Positions 1-8,668 of a stretch of 35,448 nt of DNA are shown piece after piece. Both the position numbers and the translations under genes were made by a program. Each line of letters starts with the position of its first letter. Position 1 is the stretch's first letter. Below the pieces are notes generated by a model. It was not told the DNA's origin and did not search any database. It worked only from the letters and a program-made list of their open reading frames with translations. The stretch is from CAYRIY01 sp964424335 (GTDB taxonomy: Bacteria > Bacillota > Limnochordia > DTU080 > RSA5), in contig CAYRIY010000029.1 of assembly GCA_964424335.1 (NCBI GenBank), positions 1-35,448 of the forward strand, given 5' to 3'.

Positions 1-925
1 GACCCCTCGGGCCGATGGGCATGGGAGCCACATCCCATTTAAACTGGTCGCCGATTGACTGGGGAAAGCCGAGGAACGTGTCGTTGTGCCCCTGGATCGT
101 CGCCACTTGCCCCGCCGGGAAATTGGCCGTCCCCTCAGCGGGCGTCCGGTGAATTCTTGACTCCTGCATCCATCGCCGGATCACTTCAAATCCTTCTCGG
201 ACTTGTGGACTGTCGATGATCGTGTCAAAGGGCTCGTCCGTAAACAAAGGCCACTCGCCGTGCGCAGCCACGATGGGAGCTAGGCCGGTGTCGCTTTGCA
301 AGTGCCACGTCGTTCCCCATATATTCGGTGTCCCATCGCCGTCGGTGTCGCGGGTGAGCTGCCGGGCCGCTTGTTCAAACTCCTCGTACGTCCAGTCCGT
401 CGGCGGCGCGATGCCCGCCTCTGAGAACATATCTTGATTGTAAGCAATCGCCGTTGCGAAGCTGTAGAGCGGCAGGCCGAGCTGCTGACCTTCACCGCGA
501 CGGACGACGCCGTACTCATCGACCCGGATGCGCCAGTGGGTCAACCCGTCGGGAAGAAGCTGCCGCGCGAGTTCGGGCGTGCGTTCGAGGAGCGCGTCAA
601 GGGGAAGGAGGGCTTCCTCAAAGATCGTAGGAATCATAAAGACGTCGGGCGCGGTGTTCGTCGCAACTTGCACGGTAAATTGCTCTTGGGCGTCCGCGCT
701 GTAACCCCAACGAATCTGTTCGATGACGATGTCGGGATTGAGCTCTTGAAACCGATCAAAGAGCGCCTGATAATCCGCAGCGATCGCCGGGTTGCCCCAC
801 CATGCGAAGGTGATCTTCACCGGCTGCGCCGAAGCAACGGACGACGCCAAGCCAAGCAACGCACATAGGAGACTCACCGCCACCAGATTGACCAGCGACT
901 TTCGAGACGATGTCGGCATGGACAC
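1..925 (-). CDS. Sugar ABC transporter substrate-binding protein (partial, C-terminus cut by window edge)
   Basis: Family 1 extracellular solute-binding protein, expected to capture a sugar or oligosaccharide outside the membrane for an ABC importer. About 308 codons are present; the reading frame leaves the window at base 1. A Sec signal peptide is visible (basic MPTSSRK, hydrophobic core, A-S-A then QPVKITFAWWG). No lipobox cysteine fits, which is odd for a Gram-positive binding protein. Family features include the FAWWG strand after the signal, the segment TAPDVFMIPTIFEEALLP and a D-x-D-x-D-G loop (RDTDGDGTPNIWG). The start is GTG at 925, eight bases after AAGGAGG (940-934); ATG at 919 is an alternative. 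It is divergent from the AraC gene, which may control it. Permease genes may follow beyond the left edge. Family assignment is firm; the substrate is unknown. Confidence 0.9.
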   Translation of the reverse strand, partial: MSMPTSSRKSLVNLVAVSLLCALLGLASSVASAQPVKITFAWWGNPAIAADYQALFDRFQELNPDIVIEQIRWGYSADAQEQFTVQVATNTAPDVFMIPTIFEEALLPLDALLERTPELARQLLPDGLTHWRIRVDEYGVVRRGEGQQLGLPLYSFATAIAYNQDMFSEAGIAPPTDWTYEEFEQAARQLTRDTDGDGTPNIWGTTWHLQSDTGLAPIVAAHGEWPLFTDEPFDTIIDSPQVREGFEVIRRWMQESRIHRTPAEGTANFPAGQVATIQGHNDTFLGFPQSIGDQFKWDVAPMPIGPRG

Positions 926-1105
926 GTTCACTTCCTCCTTAGTTTTTGAGATTTGTTAGAAGAATTCGACTCACGAATCTGTTGAACTTTTCCCTGCCGC
1001 ACCGAAACTTCTTGCAACCAAAACGCCGATCATTGCGCACGAAACGCCGAAACCGGCGCATGGGTTTTTGAGGGCGACGTCGTGCACCATGGAGGAGAAC
1101 AGCAC

Positions 1106-1930
1106 ATGGCGATCTTCGCGGACTTTATCGATGAGCGACTGAGCCGCATTGGATACCAGGTGGAAACTCGTTGGAGTACCGGCAAGTATCCGGAAGGTCA
1201 CTGGCATAGTGGGTATGAGCTTTTCGTGCTGCATAGCGGAGTCGTGGAAATCTCTCTGGAAGGTGAGTCGAGACTGCTCTGGCCCGGATCGGCCGCACTT
1301 TTTCCCGCCCGATTGGTACACATGACCCGGCCCGTGTCCGGCCGTTACCTGTGTACGCCCCTGCACTTTTCTCTCGACCTCATCCTGGCGCGCACGCGCT
1401 CTGACCTCTTGACGCGCATCTCCGCCGCGACAAGTAGCGTGCTGATCGCTGAGCTCGCAAGCGACGTGGCCGCACGCTTCCTGTGGGCGGCCGGTGAGCT
1501 GCGCCGTTTGCAGTATCAAGACTCCTCCCCGGCAACGGTCGAACATCTCGTGGGGCTGGTCGTCTCCGACATCGTCTACCAAAGTCCGCGCACGGGCGAC
1601 CAGCCGCGTCGGTCGGTTGTGAGCGAGGTGATCCATCACATGCTTACAAACCTGCAAAGCGAAGTAAGCATTGCGGAGCTGGCGCGCCGATTCTATGTGA
1701 GCGAGAGCCACCTTCGCCATCTTTTCATGTCGAACACCGGCTACTCGCCCCACAGGTTTTGGCGGAAACTGAAGATCCAGCGAGCGTGCGAACTCCTCCG
1801 AGCTGATAGCAGCGTAGACAGCGTGGCAGCAGCCGTTGGCTTTACGACCCGGCACGGCTTTGAACGCGCCTTTTACAAGGAGATGGGCGTTTCGCCCGCG
1901 CAGTATCGGAAAGTGATCAAGTTAGGGTAA
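1106..1930 (+). CDS. AraC-family transcriptional regulator
   Basis: Predicted DNA-binding regulator of the neighbouring sugar genes. The N-terminal half is a cupin-like ligand-sensing domain (GHWHSGYELFVLHSG, then a proline-rich turn near AALFPARLVH). The C-terminal 100 residues carry the two helix-turn-helix motifs of AraC/XylS proteins: SIAELARRFYVSESHLRHLF, and SVAAAVGFTTRHGFERAFYK followed by the family signature GVSPAQYRK. Length (274 residues) is normal. The start is ATG 1106, because GGAGGAG at 1091-1097 sits eight bases before it; an in-frame GTG at 1082 has no such site. It is divergent from the binding-protein gene across 180 bp, an arrangement typical of a local activator. The effector sugar cannot be read from sequence. 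Confidence 0.93.
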   Translation: MAIFADFIDERLSRIGYQVETRWSTGKYPEGHWHSGYELFVLHSGVVEISLEGESRLLWPGSAALFPARLVHMTRPVSGRYLCTPLHFSLDLILARTRSDLLTRISAATSSVLIAELASDVAARFLWAAGELRRLQYQDSSPATVEHLVGLVVSDIVYQSPRTGDQPRRSVVSEVIHHMLTNLQSEVSIAELARRFYVSESHLRHLFMSNTGYSPHRFWRKLKIQRACELLRADSSVDSVAAAVGFTTRHGFERAFYKEMGVSPAQYRKVIKLG

Positions 1931-1976
1931 AAAAGCTCATGCCGTCGATTGATGTCTTTCGATTCCGTCCGACTAA

Positions 1977-2056
1977 AGTGCGTTCATAGAGCGTGCCCGA
2001 GGGAAGGAGAGGCACGTCAAAGATCGTAGGAATCATTCAAAGACGAACACATCCGC
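1977..2056 (-). pseudogene. Remnant of a second substrate-binding-protein gene
   Basis: Read on the minus strand, this stretch encodes ADVFVF, then after a 2-base shift MIPTIFDVPLLP, SGT, LYERT. The intact binding protein at the left edge has DVFMIPTIFEEALLP, LDA, LLERT in the same order. The two copies share an exact 20-base block (618-637 and 2017-2036), and about 45 of 62 bases agree across the fuller alignment. The homology stops on both sides, and the frame is broken next to the ATG at 2036-2034. It is best read as a decayed fragment of a paralogous gene lying just upstream of the SMP-30 gene. It could also be a partial duplication of the neighbour. A function as a short peptide is possible but unsupported. 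Confidence 0.6.
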
Positions 2057-2103
2057 GCAAATTCCAAAAGTACAAGAAGAAGAAGAACAAGGGCGTGCAC
2101 AAT

Positions 2104-2961
2104 GTGGAACCACTGCTCGGCATTGAGAAGATCTCCGTCTACGTCGACGGGACCTTGACGAATCCCCAGTTGGATCATCCCGAAGGGTTGGCATTTGATC
2201 AGGACGGCACGTTGTACTGCGGCGGCGAAAGGGGCCAGCTCTACCGAATCGATCCGGAGCGCCGCTCGATCGACGAGTTTGCTTCGACGGACGGCTTTAT
2301 TCTCGGCGTGGCCCTGGATGGACGAGGATCGCTCTACGCCTGCGATCTAAAGCACGCCGCGGTGTTTCGCGTCGGACTTGCGGACGGGTCGGTTCAACGG
2401 TTTGCATCGGGTATGAAGGCGCCCAACTTTCCCGTGGTCGACGTCAAACGCAACGCACTCTACGTCTCAGACAGCCGCGGGGCGGATGAGCCGGGGCCGC
2501 GCGTGTGGCGCATCGACCTTGAAAGCGGGGTCAGCGACGTGTGGTACGACGCACCGCTCTCCTTTGCAAATGGAATGGCGCTCTCTCCGGACGGAAACTG
2601 GCTCTACGTGGTCGAGAGCTTTGCCCGGCGAGTCGTTCGGATTGAGATTTTGCCCGATGGCCGGGCCGGACGGCGTGAGCTGGCCGCGGAAGACGTTGGC
2701 CGAGTCCCGGACGGCCTAGCGTTTGACGCCGCCGGCAACCTTTACGTGAGCTGTTACGAGCCGAGCGGAGTGTACCGGATCTCCCCTGAGGGGAGCGTTG
2801 CACTGATCGCCATCGACCCTGAGGCGCACGCCCTATGCCATCCCACGAACTGCGCGTTTTACGGCTCCGACCTCTACACGGCCAACCTCGGTCGCTGGCA
2901 CATTTCCAAGATCGAGTTGGGCGCTCTTGGTTTACCTCTTCCGGCAGGTGATGCGCAGTGA
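2104..2961 (+). CDS. SMP-30/gluconolactonase/LRE-family beta-propeller protein
   Basis: Likely sugar lactonase that opens aldonolactones such as glucono- or arabinono-lactone, or a related calcium-dependent hydrolase. The fold is visible as repeated propeller blades: HPEGLAFDQDGTLYCGGERGQLYRID, GVALDGRGSLYACDLKHAAVFRV, FANGMALSPDGNWLYVVES and PDGLAFDAAGNLYVSCYEPSGVYRI. The repeated PEG/PDG/NG turns with acidic residues are the metal-site positions in this family. The open frame runs back to 1993, but the extra N-terminus is basic, low in complexity and overlaps the pseudogene remnant. GTG 2104 is preferred because AAGGG lies 10 bases upstream; GTG 2095 is an alternative. The end overlaps the epimerase-like gene by 4 bases (GTGA), implying translational coupling. 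The substrate is unproven. Confidence 0.85.
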   Translation: MEPLLGIEKISVYVDGTLTNPQLDHPEGLAFDQDGTLYCGGERGQLYRIDPERRSIDEFASTDGFILGVALDGRGSLYACDLKHAAVFRVGLADGSVQRFASGMKAPNFPVVDVKRNALYVSDSRGADEPGPRVWRIDLESGVSDVWYDAPLSFANGMALSPDGNWLYVVESFARRVVRIEILPDGRAGRRELAAEDVGRVPDGLAFDAAGNLYVSCYEPSGVYRISPEGSVALIAIDPEAHALCHPTNCAFYGSDLYTANLGRWHISKIELGALGLPLPAGDAQ

Positions 2962-4049
2962 AACGAAACTGGGGTTGCCGAGTCTCGGCCGATTGGACGC
3001 TCAAAGGAATGCGCGCCGTGCTCCTCGAGAACGAACTGCTCCAGATCGGCATTCTTGCCGACAAGGGGAGTGAGATCTTTCGGTTTTTGTACAAGCCTCT
3101 CGATGTCGACGTTCTCTACTTGCGCGAAGGCGGCGTGCGAAACCCGGCGCACGACATTGCGTCGATTCCAAGCTCGGGCGGAATGTTTCTCGACAACTAC
3201 AGCGGCGGCTGGCAGGAGATCTTGCCAAACGGCGGCGGACCCTCCAGCTACCGGGGGGCGGAGTTTGGCCAGCACGGAGAGGTGAGCCTTGTTCCGTGGG
3301 ACGTGACGGTCGTCGAAGATTCCCCCGAATGCGTCTCGGTCCGCTTCTCGGTCTCGTGTCGCAGGACGCCTCTTGCGATCGAGAAGACGCTGTCGCTCAA
3401 GAAAGGAGAGGCCGTCCTCACGATCGACGAGCGCGTGCAAAACCATAGTCAGGAGCGCATCGCGTTTATGTGGGGCCACCATCCGGCTTTTGGCGGGGTG
3501 ATGCTCGCTCCGGGTTGCAAGGTGTGGACGCCGGCCCGCAAGATGATCGCCCAAGGCGAGCTGCCCGGCCTCGACAAGCGGCGCTTGAGGCCCGGAGGCG
3601 TGTTCGATTGGCCGCACGGGACGAGTCCGACCGGCGAGACGGTGGACTTCAGCGTGATCCCCGAAACGCCGCCGGAAGGCGCATCCGAAGTGGCCTATCT
3701 CACCGAGTTCCCCGAAGGCTGGTATGCGGTCGTAAACCCCGAGCGCAAAGTTGGATTTGCGATGCGCTGGGATGAAGAGGTCTTCCCCTACCTTTGGTTT
3801 TGGCAAGAGCTGCGCGGCAGCAAGGATTACCCCTGGTGGGGCCAAGTTGAGACCTACGCCCTGGAACCTTGGACCAGCTACCCGACCGAGGGCATCCAGG
3901 CCGCGATTGCAAACGGCACGGCTTGCTGCCTGGACGGCGGCGAGGCCATCGAGACGCGCCTTGTCGCTTGCGCCTTCGAGGGGCTACAAACGGTTGATAA
4001 CGTCACGGCGGAAGGTCGAGTTGTGGGCACGTGCGTCACGCCTTTTTAA
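2958..4049 (+). CDS. Aldose 1-epimerase-like (galactose mutarotase superfamily) protein
   Basis: Predicted carbohydrate-binding mutarotase-like protein of 363 residues. It matches the beta-sandwich superfamily: RAVLLENELLQIGILADKGSEIFRFLYKP near the N-terminus, DNYSGGWQEILPNGG, and FMWGHHPAFGG, whose histidines correspond to the catalytic or substrate-binding region. The acidic DEEVFPYLWFWQEL lies near the C-terminus. It probably interconverts sugar anomers or acts on a free aldose feeding the neighbouring lactonase. The start is GTG 2958, sharing GTGA with the stop of the preceding gene. Its TAA stop interlocks with the TAA of the convergent oxidoreductase gene in a shared TTAA (4046-4049). 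The exact subfamily is uncertain; it may be one of the uncharacterised epimerase-like families rather than classical GalM. Confidence 0.75.
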   Translation: MKRNWGCRVSADWTLKGMRAVLLENELLQIGILADKGSEIFRFLYKPLDVDVLYLREGGVRNPAHDIASIPSSGGMFLDNYSGGWQEILPNGGGPSSYRGAEFGQHGEVSLVPWDVTVVEDSPECVSVRFSVSCRRTPLAIEKTLSLKKGEAVLTIDERVQNHSQERIAFMWGHHPAFGGVMLAPGCKVWTPARKMIAQGELPGLDKRRLRPGGVFDWPHGTSPTGETVDFSVIPETPPEGASEVAYLTEFPEGWYAVVNPERKVGFAMRWDEEVFPYLWFWQELRGSKDYPWWGQVETYALEPWTSYPTEGIQAAIANGTACCLDGGEAIETRLVACAFEGLQTVDNVTAEGRVVGTCVTPF

Positions 4050-5296
4050 CGCCTTTTATCAAACCGCTCCGGATCATACGGCCTCAGGTCGAAATCAGAC
4101 GGCTCATCATTCATCAAGCTTGCGATCGCCACAGCCGTCGTGGGACCGAGTGTGATGCCGAGCATGGCGTGGCCCGCAGCCACAAACAAGTTGTCGTACG
4201 TTGAGATTCGACCGATCGCGGGCAGGCCGTCCGGCAACATGGGCCGCATCCCTACCCATTCGGTCGTCTTTTCGCCCTGCTCCCAGTCCTTCATGTAGCG
4301 ATCCGCGCTCTTGCGAATAGCGCTGATGCGCCGTGGATCAAGATCGAGGTTGATCCCCGACAACTCCATCGTGCCGGCCACTCTCAAGGTGTCCTTAAAG
4401 GGGCTCACCGCGACGCGAGCTTCCTTCAAATACAAAGGCCGAGTCACTTTGAGTTGGGGCTTGTCTATGGTCAGGCTGTAACCTTTCCCCGCCTGCATCG
4501 GCAGACGAATGCCCGCCTGACGGCTCAGAAAACCGGCTTGGGCGCCGGTGGCAATGAGCACTTGTTCGGCGTCGACCATCCCGTCTTTCGTGCGGACACC
4601 GCGGACGCGCCCCTTTTCAAAGGCAAGGCCGGTCACTTCGGTCCCCGCCCTGATCTCGACATCGTGATTCTTCAGCCATTCCACCACAGCGGCATTGAGC
4701 GTTTCCGGACGTATGTGCCGCTCCTTAGGCATCCAGACCGACCCTGCGATCACAGGCTTTATCACCGGTTCGAGATCGATCGTCTCGTCCCGAGTGTAGC
4801 GCACCGGTTCGCCAAGATCGTACTTCGCCAGCTCTTCAAACTCGGCTACGACGCTCTCGATCGTCTTCTCTTCCATACAAACAAAGAGGAGGCCGGCGCT
4901 GTACATCTCAAACTCCAGGCCATTCTCTTTGAGCGCGTCAAAATCGGCCATCGTCCTGCGATTGAGCTCCGCCATGGCCGTCATGCCGGCCCGGTAGGCC
5001 CGCTCGTTGCTAAAACGCCAAAACGACAGGAGCCACCCGAGCATCGAGGGGGCTGTCTTGGGGCGAATGTACAGCGGGCTGTCGGGGCGGAGCATCCATT
5101 TGATCGACTCCCCGACCAGTCCCGGGGCAGGCACAGGGCCGGACAGGGACGGAGTGACCCATCCGGCATTCCCAAGCGACGCCCCTTCACCGGGATTTCC
5201 TTTATCGAGGACGACAACGTCTCGCCCCCGCCGTCGCAGTTCGTATGCGGAGAGCAAACCGATCGTACCGCCGCCAATAATCACCGTTTTTGCCAA
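4046..5296 (-). CDS. FAD-dependent D-amino acid/glycine oxidase-like oxidoreductase (DAO family)
   Basis: Flavoprotein of the DAO superfamily (416 residues) that would oxidise an amine or D-amino acid, or a related hydroxy-acid substrate. The N-terminus has the Rossmann dinucleotide motif IIGGGTIGLLSAYELRRRG, ending in an acidic residue (VVVLDKG). A second FAD-contact segment is VLIATGAQAG. The C-terminus GRISTYDNLFVAAGHAMLGITLGP is the typical DAO terminal FAD-binding motif. Length and layout resemble DadA-type dehydrogenases and hydroxyproline dehydrogenases. The start is a TTG at 5296 with only a weak GGTGAGG close upstream, so it is less certain. It is the last gene of a minus-strand run behind the arabinofuranosidase gene (232-bp gap) and converges on the epimerase-like gene with interlocked stops. 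Its place in sugar metabolism is unclear. Confidence 0.82.
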   Translation of the reverse strand: MAKTVIIGGGTIGLLSAYELRRRGRDVVVLDKGNPGEGASLGNAGWVTPSLSGPVPAPGLVGESIKWMLRPDSPLYIRPKTAPSMLGWLLSFWRFSNERAYRAGMTAMAELNRRTMADFDALKENGLEFEMYSAGLLFVCMEEKTIESVVAEFEELAKYDLGEPVRYTRDETIDLEPVIKPVIAGSVWMPKERHIRPETLNAAVVEWLKNHDVEIRAGTEVTGLAFEKGRVRGVRTKDGMVDAEQVLIATGAQAGFLSRQAGIRLPMQAGKGYSLTIDKPQLKVTRPLYLKEARVAVSPFKDTLRVAGTMELSGINLDLDPRRISAIRKSADRYMKDWEQGEKTTEWVGMRPMLPDGLPAIGRISTYDNLFVAAGHAMLGITLGPTTAVAIASLMNDEPSDFDLRPYDPERFDKRR

Positions 5297-5528
5297 TGCG
5301 CCTCACCGACCCAGGAAGCATGTGGAATTTCTGAGGAACACTAAATCTCCTCAAGATTGTCCAAACTCCAGTCTCCACATTCCCTTGGCTCCCACGCATA
5401 TCCTCCATCGCCATCGCCGTCGCCATACGGCGTCCGGCGGCGGCAGGTGAATTCCGGTGGCTGTGGTAGCAATCCACGAAGGAAGGGCCCGGGAGCAAGC
5501 GAGGAGCTCGACCCAGGCCCTGAAGGTT
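5297..5528. other. Intergenic gap between arabinofuranosidase and DAO genes
   Basis: This 232-bp gap lies inside the presumed operon. It contains a short dyad, TGAGGA/TCCTCA (5332-5353, 10-base loop), close to the oxidoreductase start, and a run of near-repeats of gccatc/gccgtc around 5405-5425. There is no U-rich tail that would make a convincing terminator and no clear promoter. Open frames here have no recognisable similarity. Confidence 0.4.
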
Positions 5529-7055
5529 CTATTTACACTGAAGAATGCTGATCGAATGCGGTGGACAACGCCACACACCGTTCCAACTTTCGATGACTCT
5601 TTCAACAGGTCGGACTTCATCAGCCTTTCCAAAGTCGTTTACCGCCAAGACGTCGTCGTGGTACAGCGTCCATACGCTTACGGGACGCGGCGATCCCTTC
5701 GTCAAAACGATGTCCACGTCGATCGCCTCATCTTTATGGCGATTGATCAGACCAATGTTGATCTGGCCGCTCTCCTCGGAAAGGCTTGCGGAGACGTCGA
5801 CGTAAGGCGCACTAAGGCTCTTGGGATACCCGTTTTCAAATCCGCTAGGGCGAACGGGCGCCAAAAACGTCGGTGGATCCGCTTGCTCCACCTTGAGGGC
5901 AATCCCGGAAAACAAGCGTCGGTACACTTGGAACACATCAAAGAGCGGCGTCGTGACCAGCTCGGATCCGCGGGTATTCATGACGGCATTGCCGTTGACG
6001 AGGAACACATAACAAGCCATGGCGACATGAGGACTTAGGCGGTGCATGGCGTGGAAAACGCCGGCGGCAAAGATCGCGTCTTTAAACGTGCGTGGGCTGG
6101 AGCGGCGCAAAAACGTCCCACCCCTCTGACCCTCGGCATCCTTTGCTCGATCCAAGTGACGAATGTTCCACTCGTCCATGGAGATTAGCGGCGGCTTGGC
6201 AAACCCCAGTCGGTCGGCGATCTCGTGTACATTACGAACCGTCTCAGCCAGCGAATCCTCGAAATAAGCCGCCGTGCCGACCGTCGGATAGTAATCGTCC
6301 GGGTCGAAAAGATGCGTCGTGTGCGCATAGCCGTGAACCGTAAGATAATCGATCAAGCGGCCGGCCGTCGAAACGACGGTGGAGTTCCAGTCCTGATCTC
6401 GGCCGAGGATTTCACCGACGCCCAACACCTTTAGCGTGCGATCCTGTTTCTTGAAAAAGTGCGCCCATTCCCTGAGCTTATTGGCGTACGTTTGGGCGTC
6501 GGAATGTCCCGGTTCATGTTTTCCCCACGTTTCGTTTCCAAGTCCCCAATACTTTACATTGTAAGGTTCGGGGTGGCCGTTCTCAGCTCGGCGAAGTACG
6601 TCCGTCGTCGGTTCGACGCCATTGCAATAGTCGAGCCATCGAATTGCCTCACCAAGCGTCCCCGTTCCCATATTGACATTGATGTAGGGTTCCGCGCCCA
6701 CGGCCTGGCACCACTGCAAGAATTCATCCGTGCCGAACTGGTTGCTTTCGAGTCCGCCCCAAAACCAATTTCTCCGGACGGGGCGACTTGCTTTCGGGCC
6801 GATGCCGTCCTCCCAGTGATAAATGTCGGCAAAGCACCCCCCGGGCCACCGAACGAGTGGAACTTGGAGCTCCTTGGACCTCTCGATCACATCTTTCCGA
6901 AGGCCCAGTTCATTGGTGTCTTTGGGATCATCCGACGTCAATCCGCCATAGATGCAGTGGTCGGAGGGGTCGACATGTTCAAAGTACTGTCCGTATATAT
7001 TTGGATCGATCTTGCCAATTCTCGCGGTCGGGTCGATCACGATTTGCGTGCGCAT
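5529..7055 (-). CDS. abfA: GH51 alpha-L-arabinofuranosidase
   Basis: Retaining glycoside hydrolase that removes terminal alpha-L-arabinofuranosyl residues from arabinan, arabinoxylan and their oligosaccharides. The 508-residue length fits intracellular GH51 enzymes, and no signal peptide is present, so it probably acts on imported oligosaccharides. Diagnostic segments are DPNIYGQYFEHV, VRWPGGCFADIYHWEDGIGP, the acid/base Glu175 in YWGLGNETWG and the nucleophile Glu295 in SMDEWNIRH. A C-terminal beta domain follows. Start ATG 7055 is chosen because GGAGGGG lies seven bases upstream; the preceding in-frame TTG at 7058 fits less well. This Shine-Dalgarno sequence sits just before the stop of the upstream FAD oxidoreductase gene (20-base gap), so the two are clearly co-transcribed. 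It is the best clue that the locus handles arabinose-containing glycans. Confidence 0.96.
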   Translation of the reverse strand: MRTQIVIDPTARIGKIDPNIYGQYFEHVDPSDHCIYGGLTSDDPKDTNELGLRKDVIERSKELQVPLVRWPGGCFADIYHWEDGIGPKASRPVRRNWFWGGLESNQFGTDEFLQWCQAVGAEPYINVNMGTGTLGEAIRWLDYCNGVEPTTDVLRRAENGHPEPYNVKYWGLGNETWGKHEPGHSDAQTYANKLREWAHFFKKQDRTLKVLGVGEILGRDQDWNSTVVSTAGRLIDYLTVHGYAHTTHLFDPDDYYPTVGTAAYFEDSLAETVRNVHEIADRLGFAKPPLISMDEWNIRHLDRAKDAEGQRGGTFLRRSSPRTFKDAIFAAGVFHAMHRLSPHVAMACYVFLVNGNAVMNTRGSELVTTPLFDVFQVYRRLFSGIALKVEQADPPTFLAPVRPSGFENGYPKSLSAPYVDVSASLSEESGQINIGLINRHKDEAIDVDIVLTKGSPRPVSVWTLYHDDVLAVNDFGKADEVRPVERVIESWNGVWRCPPHSISILQCK

Positions 7056-7074
7056 CAAGCTTCCCCTCCAAAGC

Positions 7075-8592
7075 TCACGAATTCTGCTTTTGACCGAGGT
7101 CTTGGAACGGGTTGAAGTGCCCTCCGGCGCTACCCGAACCGCCTTCTCGGTGAAGTTCTAGGTTTGGATCAATCGTGGATTGGGCGCCTTCCGTAAGAAG
7201 GTACTGCCCCTGCTCGATCAAGAGTCTGCGCACTTCAACAATGTCAACTTCCCTCGTCGTAACGCCATGTTTGAGGGCGTAAGCGGCCGCGGTTCCCGCG
7301 CCCTGCCCAATACCCATGCATGTCGCCATGACTCGGGCGGAGCCAAACGCCGCGTGGGTCGCCGAGATGCTACGGCCGGCGACGAGGAGGTTATCAAAGC
7401 CTTGTGGGAGCAGACACCGGTATGGGATTTCATACACCGCCTTGCCGGAACCCGTGTAGACTTGCATCTCGCCTTCGGGCGGATGGATGTCGATGGCAAA
7501 CGTTCCACAGGAGATCCCATCAGGGAAAGCCCGGCCTGACAGTACATCCTCTTCCGTGAGCGTGTAATCGCCGACAATGTGGCGGGTCTCCCTAACGCCG
7601 ACTTGGACTCCGGTGTCGAGGATGTAGGAGTCTTCAAACCCTCCCACACGTTTTTGTAGGAACTTGTGAATCTGCCAGGCCTGTTCACGGGTTAAGCGCT
7701 CGGCCTTTGTCAGATCGTGGACATTGGTCCCGTCGATCCCCTGCAGGCGCGTGCAGTTGACCGCAATCTGGCCCTCGCGGGGGAGCTGATAAAACAAGAT
7801 CCGAGGGGCGGCATCGCTTGGGTACTCGCCCCGGGCGATCGCTTCCTTGATTACGTCTTTTAGACCCAAGAACGCAATTGCTTTGCTCGAGTCGATCTCC
7901 TCGTCGGTTGGAGAGTCCTTCAATAGGTCGCGATTTGCCTTCATCCACGACCGCAACCGACCGTCGTCGACCCCTGCGATTCTAAAAAAAAGCGTTACAG
8001 GCTGCATGGCGCCGTCCGACTCTCGGCCTTTGGCGTACGGAGCGCCCAGCTTCGCCACGAGGTCGGCGTCTGCGGAGCAGTCAATCACCAGCTTAGGACG
8101 AATGGCTTGACGGCCCGACTTGCTCTCGACGATCACGGCATCGACTCGGGACCCTTCTGCGACAGCGTCGGCCACCCAGGTGTGAAGAAGGAGATTCACC
8201 TTGGCCTCTTCGACCATCTTGAAGAGCAGGTATTTCATGCCCTCCGGATCAAAGGGCGTCATCGAGGCGTTGTCAAAGGTGAGGTCTTTGACATGTCCGT
8301 GCGATGCGGTAAGTTGCACCAATCGGTGCACCAACTCACCGGCAATGCCCTGGATCACCTGTCGACCGTTGATGTCGTGAAAGGTAAACATCGGGTTTAC
8401 CATTGCCATCGTGAGGTTGCCGCCCAAAAACCCGTAACGCTCGAGCAGGAGCACATCGGCCCCGTTGCGAGCGGCGGCGATTGCGGCTCCAATGCCCGCC
8501 GGTCCCGACCCGACAACGAGAATATCAGGCTCGGCGATGACGGGTATCTCCCGCGACGGTTCATGGAGTGTCTTGCCGTTCGTGTCCACCAA
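7075..8592 (-). CDS. FAD-dependent oxidoreductase (FAD_oxidored-type)
   Basis: Flavoprotein of about 505 residues. The N-terminal FAD-binding motif is ILVVGSGPAGIGAAIAAARNG, followed by an acidic residue and LLLERYGFLGGNLT, the pattern of the FAD_oxidored family. The C-terminus carries IPYRCLLPQGFDNLLVAGR and GIGQGAGTAAAYAL, the conserved second FAD-contact region. Members are common in carbohydrate loci, but their reaction is usually unassigned; oxidation of a sugar or polyol is a guess. The start is TTG 8592, nine bases after GGGAGGA; GTG 8589 is an alternative. It lies between an ABC binding-protein gene and the arabinofuranosidase gene on the same strand, with a stable hairpin upstream. 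The low-complexity tail GGSGSAGGHF near the C-terminus looks like a linker. Confidence 0.85.
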   Translation of the reverse strand: MVDTNGKTLHEPSREIPVIAEPDILVVGSGPAGIGAAIAAARNGADVLLLERYGFLGGNLTMAMVNPMFTFHDINGRQVIQGIAGELVHRLVQLTASHGHVKDLTFDNASMTPFDPEGMKYLLFKMVEEAKVNLLLHTWVADAVAEGSRVDAVIVESKSGRQAIRPKLVIDCSADADLVAKLGAPYAKGRESDGAMQPVTLFFRIAGVDDGRLRSWMKANRDLLKDSPTDEEIDSSKAIAFLGLKDVIKEAIARGEYPSDAAPRILFYQLPREGQIAVNCTRLQGIDGTNVHDLTKAERLTREQAWQIHKFLQKRVGGFEDSYILDTGVQVGVRETRHIVGDYTLTEEDVLSGRAFPDGISCGTFAIDIHPPEGEMQVYTGSGKAVYEIPYRCLLPQGFDNLLVAGRSISATHAAFGSARVMATCMGIGQGAGTAAAYALKHGVTTREVDIVEVRRLLIEQGQYLLTEGAQSTIDPNLELHREGGSGSAGGHFNPFQDLGQKQNS

Positions 8593-8611
8593 CGAAGAAA
8601 GTCCTCCCTGA

Positions 8612-8641
8612 CGCCCGGGGAACGAACGCGTCCCCCGGGCG
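8612..8641 (-). promoter_or_regulatory. Stable intercistronic hairpin after binding-protein gene
   Basis: A perfect 9-bp GC-rich inverted repeat, CGCCCGGGG (8612-8620) and CCCCGGGCG (8633-8641), with a 12-base loop. It sits between the binding-protein stop (8669) and the downstream oxidoreductase start (8592). There is no U tract, so it is unlikely to be a full terminator. Such hairpins often protect the upstream binding-protein mRNA, raising its level relative to downstream genes; that role is inferred here. Confidence 0.65.
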
Positions 8642-8668
8642 ATATGTCGGTTTGGAAAACGCCTTGCT

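Noticed and set aside
1993..2103. 37-residue basic N-terminal extension of the SMP-30 protein
   Set aside because: Low-complexity Lys/Arg sequence unlike the family, overlapping the pseudogene remnant, without a ribosome site.
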